From Ambrosia x helenae (taxonomy: Eukaryota > Streptophyta > Magnoliopsida > Asterales > Asteraceae): a stretch of 64,000 nucleotides of DNA. Position numbers and translations under genes: made by a program. Below the pieces are notes generated by a model. That model had not been told where the DNA came from. It worked only from the letters and a program-made list of their open reading frames with translations, and did not search any database. Positions 1 to 10,432 of this stretch are shown here, in pieces (position 1 is the stretch's first letter; every line of letters begins with the position of its first letter). Where the stretch lies: contig CM061226.1 in the NCBI GenBank assembly GCA_030844895.1, forward strand, positions 117,786,574 through 117,850,573, given 5' to 3'.

Positions 1-1462
1 AGAACCCAACATGAAAAAATACAAAGAGAAAGCCAAGGAAATCATGAACACTTTCCAACAATGCAAGATCAAGCAAGTTCCAAGGTCTCACAACAAAAAG
101 GCTGACGCGCTAAGCAAACTCGCCTCGCTAACCTTTGCTCACCTCACTAAGAAAGTATTGGTTGAGGTAATCAAGCATCCTGCCATATCATAGTTGGAAG
201 TCCAAGACGTCATCACTGAAAATGAGCCAAACTGGATGACTCCGTTTGTAAGGTTCCTTCAAAAGGGAGAACTACCACAGGACCCTGTTGAAGCTGAAAG
301 GATCCGAAACAAATCGAAGCAGTATACCATACAAGATGAAATGCTTTACAAAAGAGGGTATCTAGCTCCACTGCTCCGATGTGTTGGACCCGAACAGAGC
401 AAGTACCTGATTAAGGAAGTTCATGAAGGAATCTGCGGAGCCCACTGTGGTCCAAGGTCAGTTGTGGCAAAACTTATGAACCTGGGATATTTCTGGCCCT
501 CCATGCATCGTGATGCATCAGAACAGCTGAAAAGATGTGAAGCCTGCCAACTACACGCCCCAGTCCCCAAAAGTCCCAAGCATGATTTGGTGCCTGTCAA
601 TTCAGCTTGGCCGTTCTACAAATGGGGATGGATATCGTTGGACCCTTCCCACCAGCAAAAGGAGGGTTAAATTCTTATTGGTGGCAGTAGATTACTTCAC
701 AAAATGGCCAGAAGTGAAGCCCTTAGGGAAGATATCCGGGAAAAAGATAATTGACTTCGTTTGGAAAAACATCATTTGCCGGTATGGCCTACCTGGGGTG
801 CTTGTGACGGACAACGGCAAGCAATTTGCAGAGAAACCATTCAGTGCTTGGTGCAAGGAGTACCGAATAACCCAAGTCTTCAGTTCCGTGGCCTACCCCC
901 AGTCGAACGGTCAAGTCGAAAGAATGAATAGAAGTGTGGTTGAAGGGATCAAGGCTAGACTAGGCAGACAAGGAAGAAACTGGTTGGAAGAATTGCCAAG
1001 CGTTCTCTGGGCAATTCGAACCACCGAGAAGACAAGCAACAAGAAAACGCCTTACAGCCTTACCTTTGGATCTGAAGCAGTAATACCTGCTGAAATCGGA
1101 ATCACCACACCAAGAACCTTTCATGTCAATGTCCAGGCAAATGAACAAGAATCACTGCTTAACCTCGATCTCCTGGAAGAAGCAAGGGACTCAGCAGCAA
1201 TCCGTGAAGCTCAATACAAACAAAAGATGGAGTCCTACTACAACGCCAAAGTTAAGCACGAACGATTCAAGCCCGGCGACCTGGTTTTGAGAAACAACGA
1301 AGCAAGCAAGAAGGAAAGTCAAGGGAAGCTAGGACCCAAGTGGGAAGGCCCATACACTATCCTAGAATCCCACAAAGGGGATCCTACAAACTGGCAAGCA
1401 TGGAAGGCAAAAAACTCCCCCGTCACTGGAATGGCAAGAACCTCAAAAGGTTCTTTGTTTAA
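1..1462 (+). pseudogene. Retrotransposon pol fragment: RNase H end, integrase
   Basis: The opening reading frame ends an RNase H domain (motif SHNKKADALSKLAS). A TAG at 191-193 interrupts the same frame, which then continues into the integrase zinc finger (H..H around HEGICGAHCG, C..C in RCEACQ). The catalytic core follows, with acidic residues visible in AVDYFTKWPE, VTDNGKQF and SNGQVERMNR (the D, D and E of the DDE triad). Around 615-670 the coding frame changes twice: conserved GMDIVGPFPPAKGG is in a third frame between the two longer ones. A further shift near 1375 in a GGGG run restores the usual C-terminal ending (KLPRHWNGKNLKRFF) and a stop at 1460-1462. It integrates element cDNA when intact; this copy is probably inactive. 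Confidence 0.9.
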
Positions 1463-2179
1463 GTTATAACAAAATGTTGTTCTTTTCCAAATGATGTAAT
1501 GTTATCCCATATAATGAATGAAAGGATCATTTGATCCTCTTTTAGAAACTTTGTCTTTCTATCCTAAGTTCAGGTTGAGAACCTTGCAAGAAACTCCATG
1601 GTAGAGACCATGTAAGGGGATGAGCTCCCAGGCCATATCGCTCAATAGGTTCGAAGGATAAACGGGCCTATATAAGGGGTGAGTTCCTAAATCAATCCTA
1701 CTCCATGAGATAAACAAAAAAAAAACACTTTTAAAAATCTCATAGAAAGGTTTGAACAACCTACACCAATCGTTCCTTAAGTTTAAAAAACAAACTTACG
1801 AAAATATATCGAAAACACTTGATTAAGTGTTGTATATAGGATAGATGGTGACATGTTTACCTAGACTACCTTAAGGATGAATGACTGCAGCATTCAACCT
1901 TTGAAGGTGCTACCGGATAAACATTCCCAAACAGCAAAGACAAACATAAATGACAGCAGAAAAACAACAATCCAACTTAAACAAGAGCCACAAAGACTTA
2001 ACATTCAAAGGCTTTTAACAAAAGCCAACAAGTAGCATAATTGTTCAAAGGGCTACAGCCCATAACTACCAAGGAACCATTGAAGGTTCCAACAAAAGAT
2101 AAAAAGTACTTAGAAACACAAACACAAAGTTAATTGTTTTAAACAAACCAAGATGCTAAGAAAGCTACGAATGGGAAGT
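1463..2179. other. Spacer between pol and antisense gene of the Tat element
   Basis: No credible coding region. It lies downstream of the pol stop and upstream (in + orientation) of the antisense gene, so it would be 3' sequence for both convergent transcripts. It is moderately AT-rich, with an A-run near 1717. Confidence 0.5.
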
Positions 2180-4374
2180 TCAGACATCACCACCAGACTC
2201 TGAAGGCTTAGAGGCTTCATCCTCATTCACTACCTTGACCACCTTCGCCTTCTTTGCCTTCTTCCCTTTCTTTGGAACCTTCTCCACAAGTCCAGCTTCA
2301 GAAGCTTCAACACTAGCATCCTTGGAAAAAGTTTCAGCCACATCCAACGTCTCTTCACTATCACCAGAATGTGCCCTCTTCCTTGAAACAGATTGAAGCA
2401 CCTTTGCAGAAACAACTTCGTTTAAACCAGCAGGCTTCAATTCTTTCAGCTCCTTCAAGGGTTTTCCATAGTAGGAAGAGACTTGTGCAACATAGGGATA
2501 GCTGGAGTGTTCCATCTTAAGGACAGTCTCCTTAAAAACATCCAAGGAGTCAGGCTGATAAAAGGGAGATTCTTCCAAAACTTGGCCAGACTCATGAGCT
2601 TTATACCCTGCAACAAAACCAGCATGCTTACCATGGGTCAAAAGCTTGGTATAAACCTCCCCAAGGGCAGAGTTGAATTCGGTGGAATGAAGAAGGTAGG
2701 TAACGACTTGCTGAAATCCTTCTTCAATCAGCCATTTGTTATCACTTTGGGCAGCAGCAAGGGAAGCCTCCAACCCCTTCTTTTCACTTTCAAAAGCCTT
2801 TTTCTCTGCTTCCAAAGCCAATTGATCTTCCTCCACCTTAAGAATAGCAGCTTCATGCCTTGCCATCTCAGCCTCATGCCCTTTCTTCAGTTCATCAATA
2901 AGGGAATCAAAGTAACCTCCTTCTTAGCATACTCCTCAGCATCCTTCTTCATATCAGCAATGGACTTTTCATCTCCCTCTTCTTCTTGGAAAAGTCACTA
3001 TACTTACCCATAAACCTTCCTAAACCTACTAATCCCCTCTGGAAGCATAGCAGCAAGGTTACAGGTACCCACCATCATCTTTGCCAGCAGAGCATCATCA
3101 TCCAAACCCTCAAGACAAGCCTTGGCACCAGGAGTAGCAAAGTGTGCAAGAACCTCCTCACAAATAGCCGAAGACTTAAAGTTGTCACTAGACTTCACGT
3201 TCCACCCAGGAACATACAGACCTCCTCATCAAAGCTAGATGACACTTCTGTTTCTTTCACCACTCCAACCTTCACTTTTTAACCCTTACCTTTCTTCACA
3301 ACAGCATCCACAGGAACATCATCCATGGTCTGATCTTGCTCATCTTCAGAATCCTCAATATCATCACTAACTGTCACTGCTTCAGAAGGATCAGCAGGTT
3401 TAGCAGCTTTCAAAAGCCGCCTGCTTGACCTCCTTGTTGAAGCCTTGGAAGAACTAGCTTTAACAAAACCCTTCACATTAGGGACAGCAACATAGTTGGT
3501 CCCATCATACCTCCCTTTCTGATATTTGGTCAGTGCATCTTCCCCATCTGCTGCTTCAGCATCAGAAAGTACAACACCCGAAGCATCATCACCTTTGATA
3601 AAGTCAAGAGCCGACATAACTGCAAAAAACAGAACACATAAGGAAAAAACAAAGAAAGCAAAAGAAATCAACAATAAACAAAATTCATACCCTGACCATC
3701 CTTCATCACAACAGGATCTCTACCCGGCTTGTCCCAACGAGTGCTAACACCGGATAATACTAAGAAGGGTTCAGCAAATGGACGAAGCCTTGAAGGACAG
3801 GTCCTAAGAGTCGTTAGGAAGGTATCATCTAGTTCAGACTCTGAGGGTTCCCCTTCATTAAGAACGCCTCAGGATGCCTCCACACAGGCTTAAAAGGGAA
3901 AATAGAATCAGACACCCAAAAGAACCTATTCTTCCATTGACCAACCGTCGTAACATGGGAAGAAAGAAGGTTAGTCTCCACTGATGACCCCTCGAAGGTG
4001 AACCAGTCACCATTCTTGGCAAGACGAAAAAATCGCCTGAACATCAATAGAGTAGGATCATACCCTAGGGCTCTACAAAGACATTCAAAGTGTAAAACAC
4101 GGCCAACACCATGTGGGTGGATCTGACCAAGGGAAACCCTATAATACTCAAGAACATTCAACAAAAATACAGAAAAAGGATAACGAAGGTTTGCAAATTC
4201 AAAATGACGACAGTACAAAGCAATGGAACCAGACGGACACTCGGAAACAGAGAGTTTTTTACCAGGAGCCACAGGTTTGAATGACAAATCAATATCCCAT
4301 TCGGCACAAAACGATTCTACCTCTTTCTGAGAAAGAGTTGAAAACGTAACGGCCATGTCCTTTTTAGCGCCCAT
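2180..4374 (-). CDS. Antisense gene of the Tat element, putative gypsy-type transposon protein
   Basis: Read on the minus strand from an ATG at 4374 (MGAKKDMAVTF). The first exon encodes a globular domain (YCRHFEFANLRYPFSVFLLN, then YYRVSLGQIHPHGV, RFFRLAKNGDWFTF) of the type annotated in plants as 'putative gypsy type transposon'. It runs in another frame to about 3690, where GGGTATG looks like a donor; an acceptor near 3620 starts an acidic, low-complexity exon (SDDIEDSEDEQDQTMDD). A third part (2180-2900) is a charged coiled coil followed by a basic tail (VPKKGKKAKKAK) that resembles a nuclear signal. The frame is interrupted around 3200 and 2900, so this copy is probably broken. A second copy with the same plan lies at 41383-43912. 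Function is unknown in the family. Confidence 0.6.
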
Positions 4375-4756
4375 TATGCTCAAAAGGATGATCAGTAAAC
4401 AAAGCAAGAAGAAGAAAAACTAACCTGCTGTGGTGAAAAATCACGAAACCCTAAGATGGATGAAGTGTTTGAGAGGATGAAGATGAAGAAAAGAAAAAGG
4501 TAAAGTAAAAAAATGAAGTACAAAAAGGTTTAAAAAAGAAAAATCAAACGGTTATTTAATTCAAAAAAAACCGTAATAATAATGACATGCAGTAATTAGT
4601 CTGAGCAAACTGCCAGATGTCACATCAACAGTCCAATCAACATTGAAACTGTTGAGTAATAACCGCCTAAATCACAGCGAACCCCCGAACCTTTCAAGCA
4701 AAGGATAAACTAGGAAAACAGTCAGAAGCTTTCAAGCTACCGCATCAAACCTTCTG
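4375..4756. promoter_or_regulatory. Putative promoter side of the antisense gene
   Basis: AT-rich, non-coding DNA between the antisense start codon and the polypurine tract. Transcription of the antisense gene must start here or in the LTR. No clear TATA box was singled out. Confidence 0.3.
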
Positions 4757-4767
4757 ACTTGGGGGGC
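4757..4767 (+). other. Polypurine tract of the Tat element
   Basis: ACTTGGGGGGC lies immediately before the TG that opens the LTR. In LTR retrotransposons such a G-rich tract primes plus-strand synthesis, and its position fixes the 5' boundary of the 3' LTR. Confidence 0.75.
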
Positions 4768-5254
4768 TGATGACGTGGGTAGCCTAAAAGCAAACATAAA
4801 TATATAACATTACTAAACAAATGCTTAAAGGGTTGAAGCCTACAAGGCTTCGGACAACCAGGAGCATCCTAAGTCAAAAAGATGACTTGTCCCATCATCT
4901 TTTTCATCGATCAGGACAGATAAGCTGATGGAGTAACATCAGCCAACAGACCGCATGTCCATAGCAGCTACTTACCATTTGTTGGGATGTCCTTTAGTTG
5001 CAACAAGGCTCAAGGCAAGATGCTTTCTCCTTAGGGAGATCCCCTTTCCCTATAAATCAGAGGCTGATTCCTCAGCTCTGGACACCATCACAATCACTCT
5101 CACTTCACTCTTCTAATTCTTTTGGTCTTGCACACGTGGAAGAATATTTCTCTCCACTCGGATCTCTAGAACTTCTATTTCTGGTTTCGAGTACATCTCA
5201 AACCAGAACCTTAAAGCATCTAAAACAAGAAAAATAACCTTGAACCTCCTTCTT
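4768..5254 (+). repeat. 3' LTR of the Tat element, cut by the N gap
   Basis: Begins TGATGACGTGGGTAGCC directly after the polypurine tract. A TATA-like TATAAAT sits at 5051-5057, followed by pyrimidine-rich sequence, as expected for U3/R. Its sequence resembles, in reverse orientation, the solo LTR at 21636-22600 (shared TGACGTGGGTAGCC start, GATGACTTGTC block, TATAAATCAGA box). The 3' end falls in the assembly gap. Confidence 0.8.
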
Positions 5255-5354
5255 NNNNNNNNNNNNNNNNNNNNNNNNNNNNNNNNNNNNNNNNNNNNNN
5301 NNNNNNNNNNNNNNNNNNNNNNNNNNNNNNNNNNNNNNNNNNNNNNNNNNNNNN
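5255..5354. other. Assembly gap, 100 N
   Basis: Exactly 100 unknown bases, the conventional filler for a scaffold join of unknown length. The left side is LTR and the right side is unrelated sequence, so the LTR end and any amount of other DNA may be missing. Confidence 0.98.
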
Positions 5355-7119
5355 GGCACTATTATTCGTGTAGCGTCTAACAAATCCTTTAATTGAACCG
5401 CGCTTTTGACTTTCGTCTGCAAGAAAAAAAATGTAAATAAAAATGAGCCATAAGTTAACAAATAGTTAGGAACAAAAGGATAATAGGAGTGAGGATATAA
5501 AAAGTACCTCAGCTCTCGGTCTTCCACCATTGTAATTTCAACATTAAATTTAACATTTCATTTTCCTCGTAACCTTCTATTTTACCTTTTGCTTTGGAGT
5601 TCTATCACCACTGTCCAACCAAAACATATTGTATACAAATAGCAATAGTAGTACTCACAAAATCCATAAATAAAACCAAGGATATAACTCCATAAATACA
5701 CACCTGGATAAACCCCATATGATACACCTAAATCCATAATATTTGTAGCATTAAGGGATCAAATACAATTAAGGGATCAAATACACAAAAAGAAAGTAAT
5801 TTGAAGACCATTCAATTAATGGCTAAAAAGAGGCAGCCTTATTCATGTCTACCACGGGTTAGTTAAATGGGTTAGAATGGAGAACATCTAAAGGGCCAAC
5901 AAAACCCTAGGGCCTAAAGAGCTTTTTTATTTGTAGTATTTGAAATTAACATGAATATTTAAATATTATACCGTATTCTATTTTTATATCACTCTTTCCA
6001 TAACACTATATGCCAGATCCAATTAATCTTGGCTAATTCAAATCTTGGTCAATATCAATTAAATCCACATTAAATAGTATCATTCAATTCCGTATCTCAA
6101 AAACGGGAATTTCAAATCATTCCATAACATCAAAAGCTTGAAAATAGGAAAGATTATATTTCTTTTAAAAAATTTCAACCACTTTTCCGATTTTGCCACG
6201 ATCCAATCGGGTGCACCCACATTCGAGATCCATGATCCCTCCAATCACCAAGCAAACTAAAGATTTCCACTAAAAAACATTCTCTCAAGCATATGAAGAT
6301 CCAAATTATATTAAATCCCCAAGAACAAATAAGAACAATTGATGAACATTCTTGAACCCTTTAAACAACTTAGCCGAATAAGAACTTATGAACATGAACG
6401 GAAAAAATATGTGATGATTAATCAAATCTTAGCCGACAGTGGCTAAGTTTGGGTTCAGTCTAATACTTAGAAACAACTACGGACCTTCAAATCGATTACA
6501 TAATCAAAATCAAACATGAATCATAATCGACACTCTAATCACCAACCAAAGCAAACAATCGGCCTTTTACTCAATCAACAAACAACAAAGGACCCATCGA
6601 ACATGACAACCCATCCCTAACAACCAAGATAATGTAAAATACACAATCATACCTTGGAGATCAACATGACACAGAATTATCAACATAGGTTACTACTCCA
6701 TATGCCTCCAATTGAAGATCAAAACTACTTCTACAGGATACTAAATAATAAGTAATGATATCAAATTATAAAAGTTAATCAAACAGAGACTAAACATTTA
6801 AACACCTAATAAAATAGATTAATGTCCCTAAAAGTAGACATCGTGAAAACCCTAAATCGAGATACCTAATTCGAAATCTTTATAGAATCTGGAAGAGCCT
6901 TTAGTTTATTATGCGACACGTTTAGTAGCAACAACTACATTTTAAAAAACTTAAATGAATGAATGTTACAACAAAAATACGCAATACAAGTGAATTACAT
7001 TGACATTTGAAATATACAAAAGTGAGGTGCCATAAAATTTATTTGTCCAGAACAGATTACATAATAGTTAATATTCAAATTAAAAATGGAATAGTGGGAT
7101 GCTATAAGCAGTTACTTAC
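5355..7119. other. AT-rich region with possible minus-strand exons
   Basis: Two short minus-strand stretches have exon-like borders. One, about 5355-5418, follows a TTGCAG acceptor and reads TKVKSAVQLKDLLDATR before entering the gap. The other, about 5507-5530, reads MVEDREL before a GT. I do not recognise the protein. The rest is AT-rich without a supported gene. A 75 bp segment at 6814-6888 is repeated at 7485-7559. Confidence 0.35.
6814..6888 (+). repeat. 75 bp direct repeat, copy 1
   Basis: Nearly identical to 7485-7559 (both run from ATAGATTAATGTCCCTAAA to CTTTATAGAATC), differing by a single A in a run. The two copies flank the leucine-rich-repeat exon. They could mark a local duplication, an insertion target or a mis-joined repeat. 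Confidence 0.85.
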
Positions 7120-7206
7120 ATTGCGCAAGCTTCCAAGAGTTTTCAGGCAGGCTGGTTAAAAGGTTTCCAGATATGGATAACCGCTCAAGTCTCACCAATT
7201 GACCCA
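7120..7206 (-). CDS. Leucine-rich repeat exon (gene fragment)
   Basis: An 87 bp minus-strand exon between a GTTCAG acceptor and an AATGTAAGT donor. It reads VGQLVRLERLSISGN followed by LLTSLPENSWKLAQC, matching the plant intracellular Ras-group LRR consensus (leucines at fixed spacing, LPE turn). Such LRR proteins act as cytosolic binding scaffolds. No neighbouring exon could be joined with confidence, so this is either one exon of a gene with long introns or a relic. A possible start, MGGGSDGSNSGV, reads on the same strand from about 7476. Confidence 0.55.
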
Positions 7207-7484
7207 CTGAACCATAAAGCATTAAGAAAATTACAAATAAATACTTAGAAGTATTGACAAAAAAGCACACACACAGGCAGGGCTAAGTTTCCTATCCTCG
7301 TTCCATTTTCTATCAGTTAAAAGTGGTATGGGTATTTGACTCACTCTCTTTAATAAAGTACATACGAAAGCTGTTCGTATCCCACACTCAAAGAGGAATG
7401 ACTCCTCCCACACTCTCCTCTCAATTGGCGAATGGCGATGACGCCACTGTTTGAACCATCGCTGCCACCACCCATGGCGCTATT

Positions 7485-7559
7485 ATAGATTAATGTCCCT
7501 AAAGTAGACATCGTGAAAACCCTAAATCGAGATACCTAATTCGAAATCTTTATAGAATC
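7485..7559 (+). repeat. 75 bp direct repeat, copy 2
   Basis: Second copy of the 6814-6888 segment, 671 bp downstream in the same orientation, with one A fewer in a homopolymer. Confidence 0.85.
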
Positions 7560-8201
7560 GATTACTGTATCCTCCTAATTAAACGAATACAGAATGAATG
7601 TATATAAACAATAAACAGAAAAAAAATACATCGTCAATCAACAGGATTTTGAAATAGATTTCATAGATACCATAAAGTTAGGGTTTTTGATCTTTGAAGA
7701 AAGGATGTCGTTTAATCTTAATACAAAATCGAATATCATTAACACAAAGATATGAAAACATAATATTTCAAAAGAATTATTACCTGAATCGGAGGATATC
7801 AATCATGGAGATAGAAGGTGGTTAGGTTTAGGTTGTAAGATGAATGGATGGATAGTTGAGGTTCATAAACCAGAAGAAAAAAGAAGTTTATATATGCGGG
7901 TAAGTGGGTACCGAGTAGATAGTATGGGTCGGATCGGGTCAACCATATTAGAGTTAAACGGGTTGAAAAATGCTGAGGTGGACACCCTAGAATGGTGACA
8001 CCTCACCCCTAGATACTCCTTTATTATATGTATAGATGAAATATATATTATTTTGCATCACATCTCACCAGCCAAGCTATGGGTATTCAAGATCCGGCTC
8101 TTATGATTTTGACAAAAGGTTTAGGCAATCTGATATCTACGATTTTGAAAAGCATCAAACCCCACACAACAGGCTAGGTGGCGTAGCCAAATCGGTATGT
8201 C
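7560..8201. other. Intergenic, no supported gene
   Basis: AT-rich DNA with no credible coding region. The short frame at 8036-8227 has no recognisable domain. Confidence 0.5.
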
Positions 8202-8204
8202 TTA

Positions 8205-8419
8205 GGGGCTGTTTGGTAGCCTCTTAATCAGCCTCTTAACCATTCAGTTCTGAATCATTCAGCATTCAGACTGTTTGTTTCAGCATCTGAATGAATGGTT
8301 AAGTGCTGAACCATTAAGCTAATAAATGATGCTGAATGATTCAGCTCTTAACCATTCAGAGCTTCTTAACCATTCAAATCATCTTAATGATTCAGCACTT
8401 TAATCAACCAAACAGCCCC
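8205..8419. mobile_element. MITE with GGGGCTGTTTGGT ends (PIF/Harbinger type)
   Basis: Starts GGGGCTGTTTGGT and ends ACCAAACAGCCCC, a perfect 13 bp terminal inverted repeat. TTA at 8202-8204 and 8420-8422 is a 3 bp target duplication, typical of Tourist/PIF-Harbinger elements. The 215 bp interior is built of repeated CTTAACCATTCA/TGAATGATTCAG blocks and cannot code for protein. Relatives lie at 31501-31705 and, broken, at 19922-20027. Confidence 0.9.
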
Positions 8420-8480
8420 TTAGCAATTTGGCGGTTTGATGATTCGGTTAGTTAGTTGTACTCTAAATTATACTATCTAT

Positions 8481-9329
8481 CAGGGTCGTCCCCGAGAACT
8501 CTAAAAAGATTTTGGCCTCGGGCGAGATAAAAATCGGGCCCCCGAGATTAATGGTATAATATGTTATACCGATTGTTGTAAAGTGTCTCAATGTCTTAAT
8601 AGTCAAGAGGGAATGAATTAAAAAGAAAATAGAGCTTAGTGCTAGAGCAAATAATGAAATGGAGAGCCGTCCCCGAGAACTCTAAAAAGATTTTGTGCCT
8701 CTAACCATCCTTTCTCTATAAACAGAGCCGACTCAACGTTTATCGGGCCTGAAGCAAATAATGAAATGGAGGCTTTTTTGCTATATGTTATTTTAGCTTT
8801 TTTATTTTTTTTACAAATTCACTTCTCTAAATAACATATCAACAAAAATTAGATGTTATTCTCTAATTTTCATTTAAACAAATTCCAAAATAAATATATA
8901 TATATATATATATATAATTATAAGCATCACATAAATTGATGGTAAATAATAAATTAATTTTTTTTTTTCTGACAACAAACACCAATATCTTAAAATGAGC
9001 ATGTAACAACAAGACATTCAAATTTAAGTCACTAAATTGAGTTGGATAAATAGTTAAAGAATAGGGTGTGAGTAGAAGTTAGTACAACGTATGTGGGATC
9101 TATTTCCTATAAAGAAAAGGGGTATAAAATAATAAATTATTCTGTTGTGTTTATCAAAAAGGTCAGTATATATACTACCATCTTCTCATCATATTTTTGA
9201 AAGTTGTAGAGCCCCTATTACCGATCGGAAAAGTTGCAGAGCCCCTATCACCGACCGGAAAAGTTCGGGCCCTCGAGAGATTTGGGCCTCGGGCTGTCGC
9301 CCAGCTTACCCTACCCCAAAACCGCCCTA
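8481..9329. mobile_element. Non-autonomous hAT-like element, 849 bp
   Basis: Begins CAGGGTCGTCC and ends CCGCCCTA, an imperfect inverted repeat of hAT style. It is flanked by a perfect 8 bp duplication CTATCTAT (8473-8480 and 9330-9337). Internally GTCCCCGAGAACTCT occurs twice (near 8487 and 8668), there is a (TA)n tract near 8896, and a ~33 bp unit containing AGAGCCCCTAT is tandemly doubled at about 9202-9265. No transposase is visible. Confidence 0.7.
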
Positions 9330-9337
9330 CTATCTAT

Positions 9338-10432
9338 TAAGTTTTGCCACAGTTCTATAGTAAAACAAATGGAATTGGCTGTTTGTGACGGCAAAGGCTT
9401 ATGAATGGCTGTTTGTGACCGCCCAAAAAGAGGAGACAATTTGGCCACAATACCCCCAACCGCCCATAAAAATAAGTAACAATTCGTCTAGAAAACCATC
9501 CAATATATATTAACAGGAAACATGAAAAATGATTCAATATTATAATATTATTGGCCCACGTAATTGATAATTATCGCCCACGTAATTGAAGGTTATTGAT
9601 AACGTAGTTAACTTTATTTTTTGCCACTAAATTTTAGGTTAACTTTATATTTTGCCACTAACTTTTAGGTTAACTTTATTTTCTTCCAATTTGATCACCA
9701 AACATAGACCATCAAACTTTTAGCTTTTAAGATTTAAAACTTTGGCTAGTAACTTTTAGCTTAACTTTATTTCTTCTAATATGACCACCAAACTTTTAGC
9801 TTTTAGGATTTCAAACTTTGGCTACTAACTTTCTTACTTACTTATGTACCTTCTTTTCTTCCAATTTGACCACCAAACTTTTAGATTTTAGCCACAGGTA
9901 TTTTTTTAAGCTCACGCGAGAATAACAGTCACTTAATATTATTTTTTTTGTCCACGCAACAGGAGCTCCTACAGTGACGCGCGCTCTTTAATGTCCACCA
10001 AACCCTCAACGCAACAAGAGCTCCCGTCGCGAAGCGCAGGGTAATAGAATCCTAGTTTAACATATGGTTGGTTCATGATTATGATATAGTATAATCACTG
10101 CCTATTTCAAAACTAAGAACTAAACAAATAAGGTTACGCGAGCCATTGAAGTTCCAAAACGTTGACCAGATCGTTAACTGTACAAATCTTGCCATCTGCT
10201 TCCGTTTAAAACGATTACGATCTATTTTTAATTGTTTAAAAGCCCTATTTTATCAAACTGCTTAGCTTACTGCCAAAATACCTACTTTCAACCATTAAAA
10301 ACTTTACCTTCTAGTAAAAGGAACATATTTACTGAAAATTAGCATTGTTTCAACAAACCACCAAACTAAAATATGAACTTCTATCAAAGATGCATCACAT
10401 CTTTTTCTTGTAAGAGTGGGAAACTAAATGCA
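9338..10432. other. Degenerate repeats with a possible Helitron 3' end
   Basis: About 9600-9900 consists of imperfect repeats built on AACTTTTAG and TTAACTTTATTTT. Near 10023-10055 a GC-rich potential hairpin (CCCGTCGCGAAGCGCAGGG) is followed 12 bases later by CTAG and then T. That is the layout of a Helitron 3' terminus, but no matching 5' end was fixed. The stretch to 10432 is the 3' flank of the LIP1 gene. Confidence 0.4.

Larger units (their letters stand above)
1..5254 (+). mobile_element. Tat-lineage Ty3/gypsy LTR retrotransposon, 3' portion
   Basis: From left to right this stretch has the end of RNase H, a zinc-binding H2C2 domain, an integrase core, a spacer, an extra gene on the opposite strand, a G-rich polypurine tract and the start of the 3' LTR. 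A long post-integrase region carrying an antisense gene is known from Tat-lineage plant Ty3 elements. The element enters from beyond the left edge, so gag, protease, reverse transcriptase and the 5' LTR are not seen. The right end is lost in the N gap. An in-frame stop and several frameshifts mark pol as defective, unless they are base-calling errors. Confidence 0.9.

Noticed and set aside
5198..5530. 110-residue open frame across the N gap
   Set aside because: Half of it is unknown bases; only short exon-like pieces remain.
9338..10055. CRISPR-like spaced repeats
   Set aside because: Repeats are imperfect, irregularly spaced and in a plant genome; they are decayed transposon sequence.
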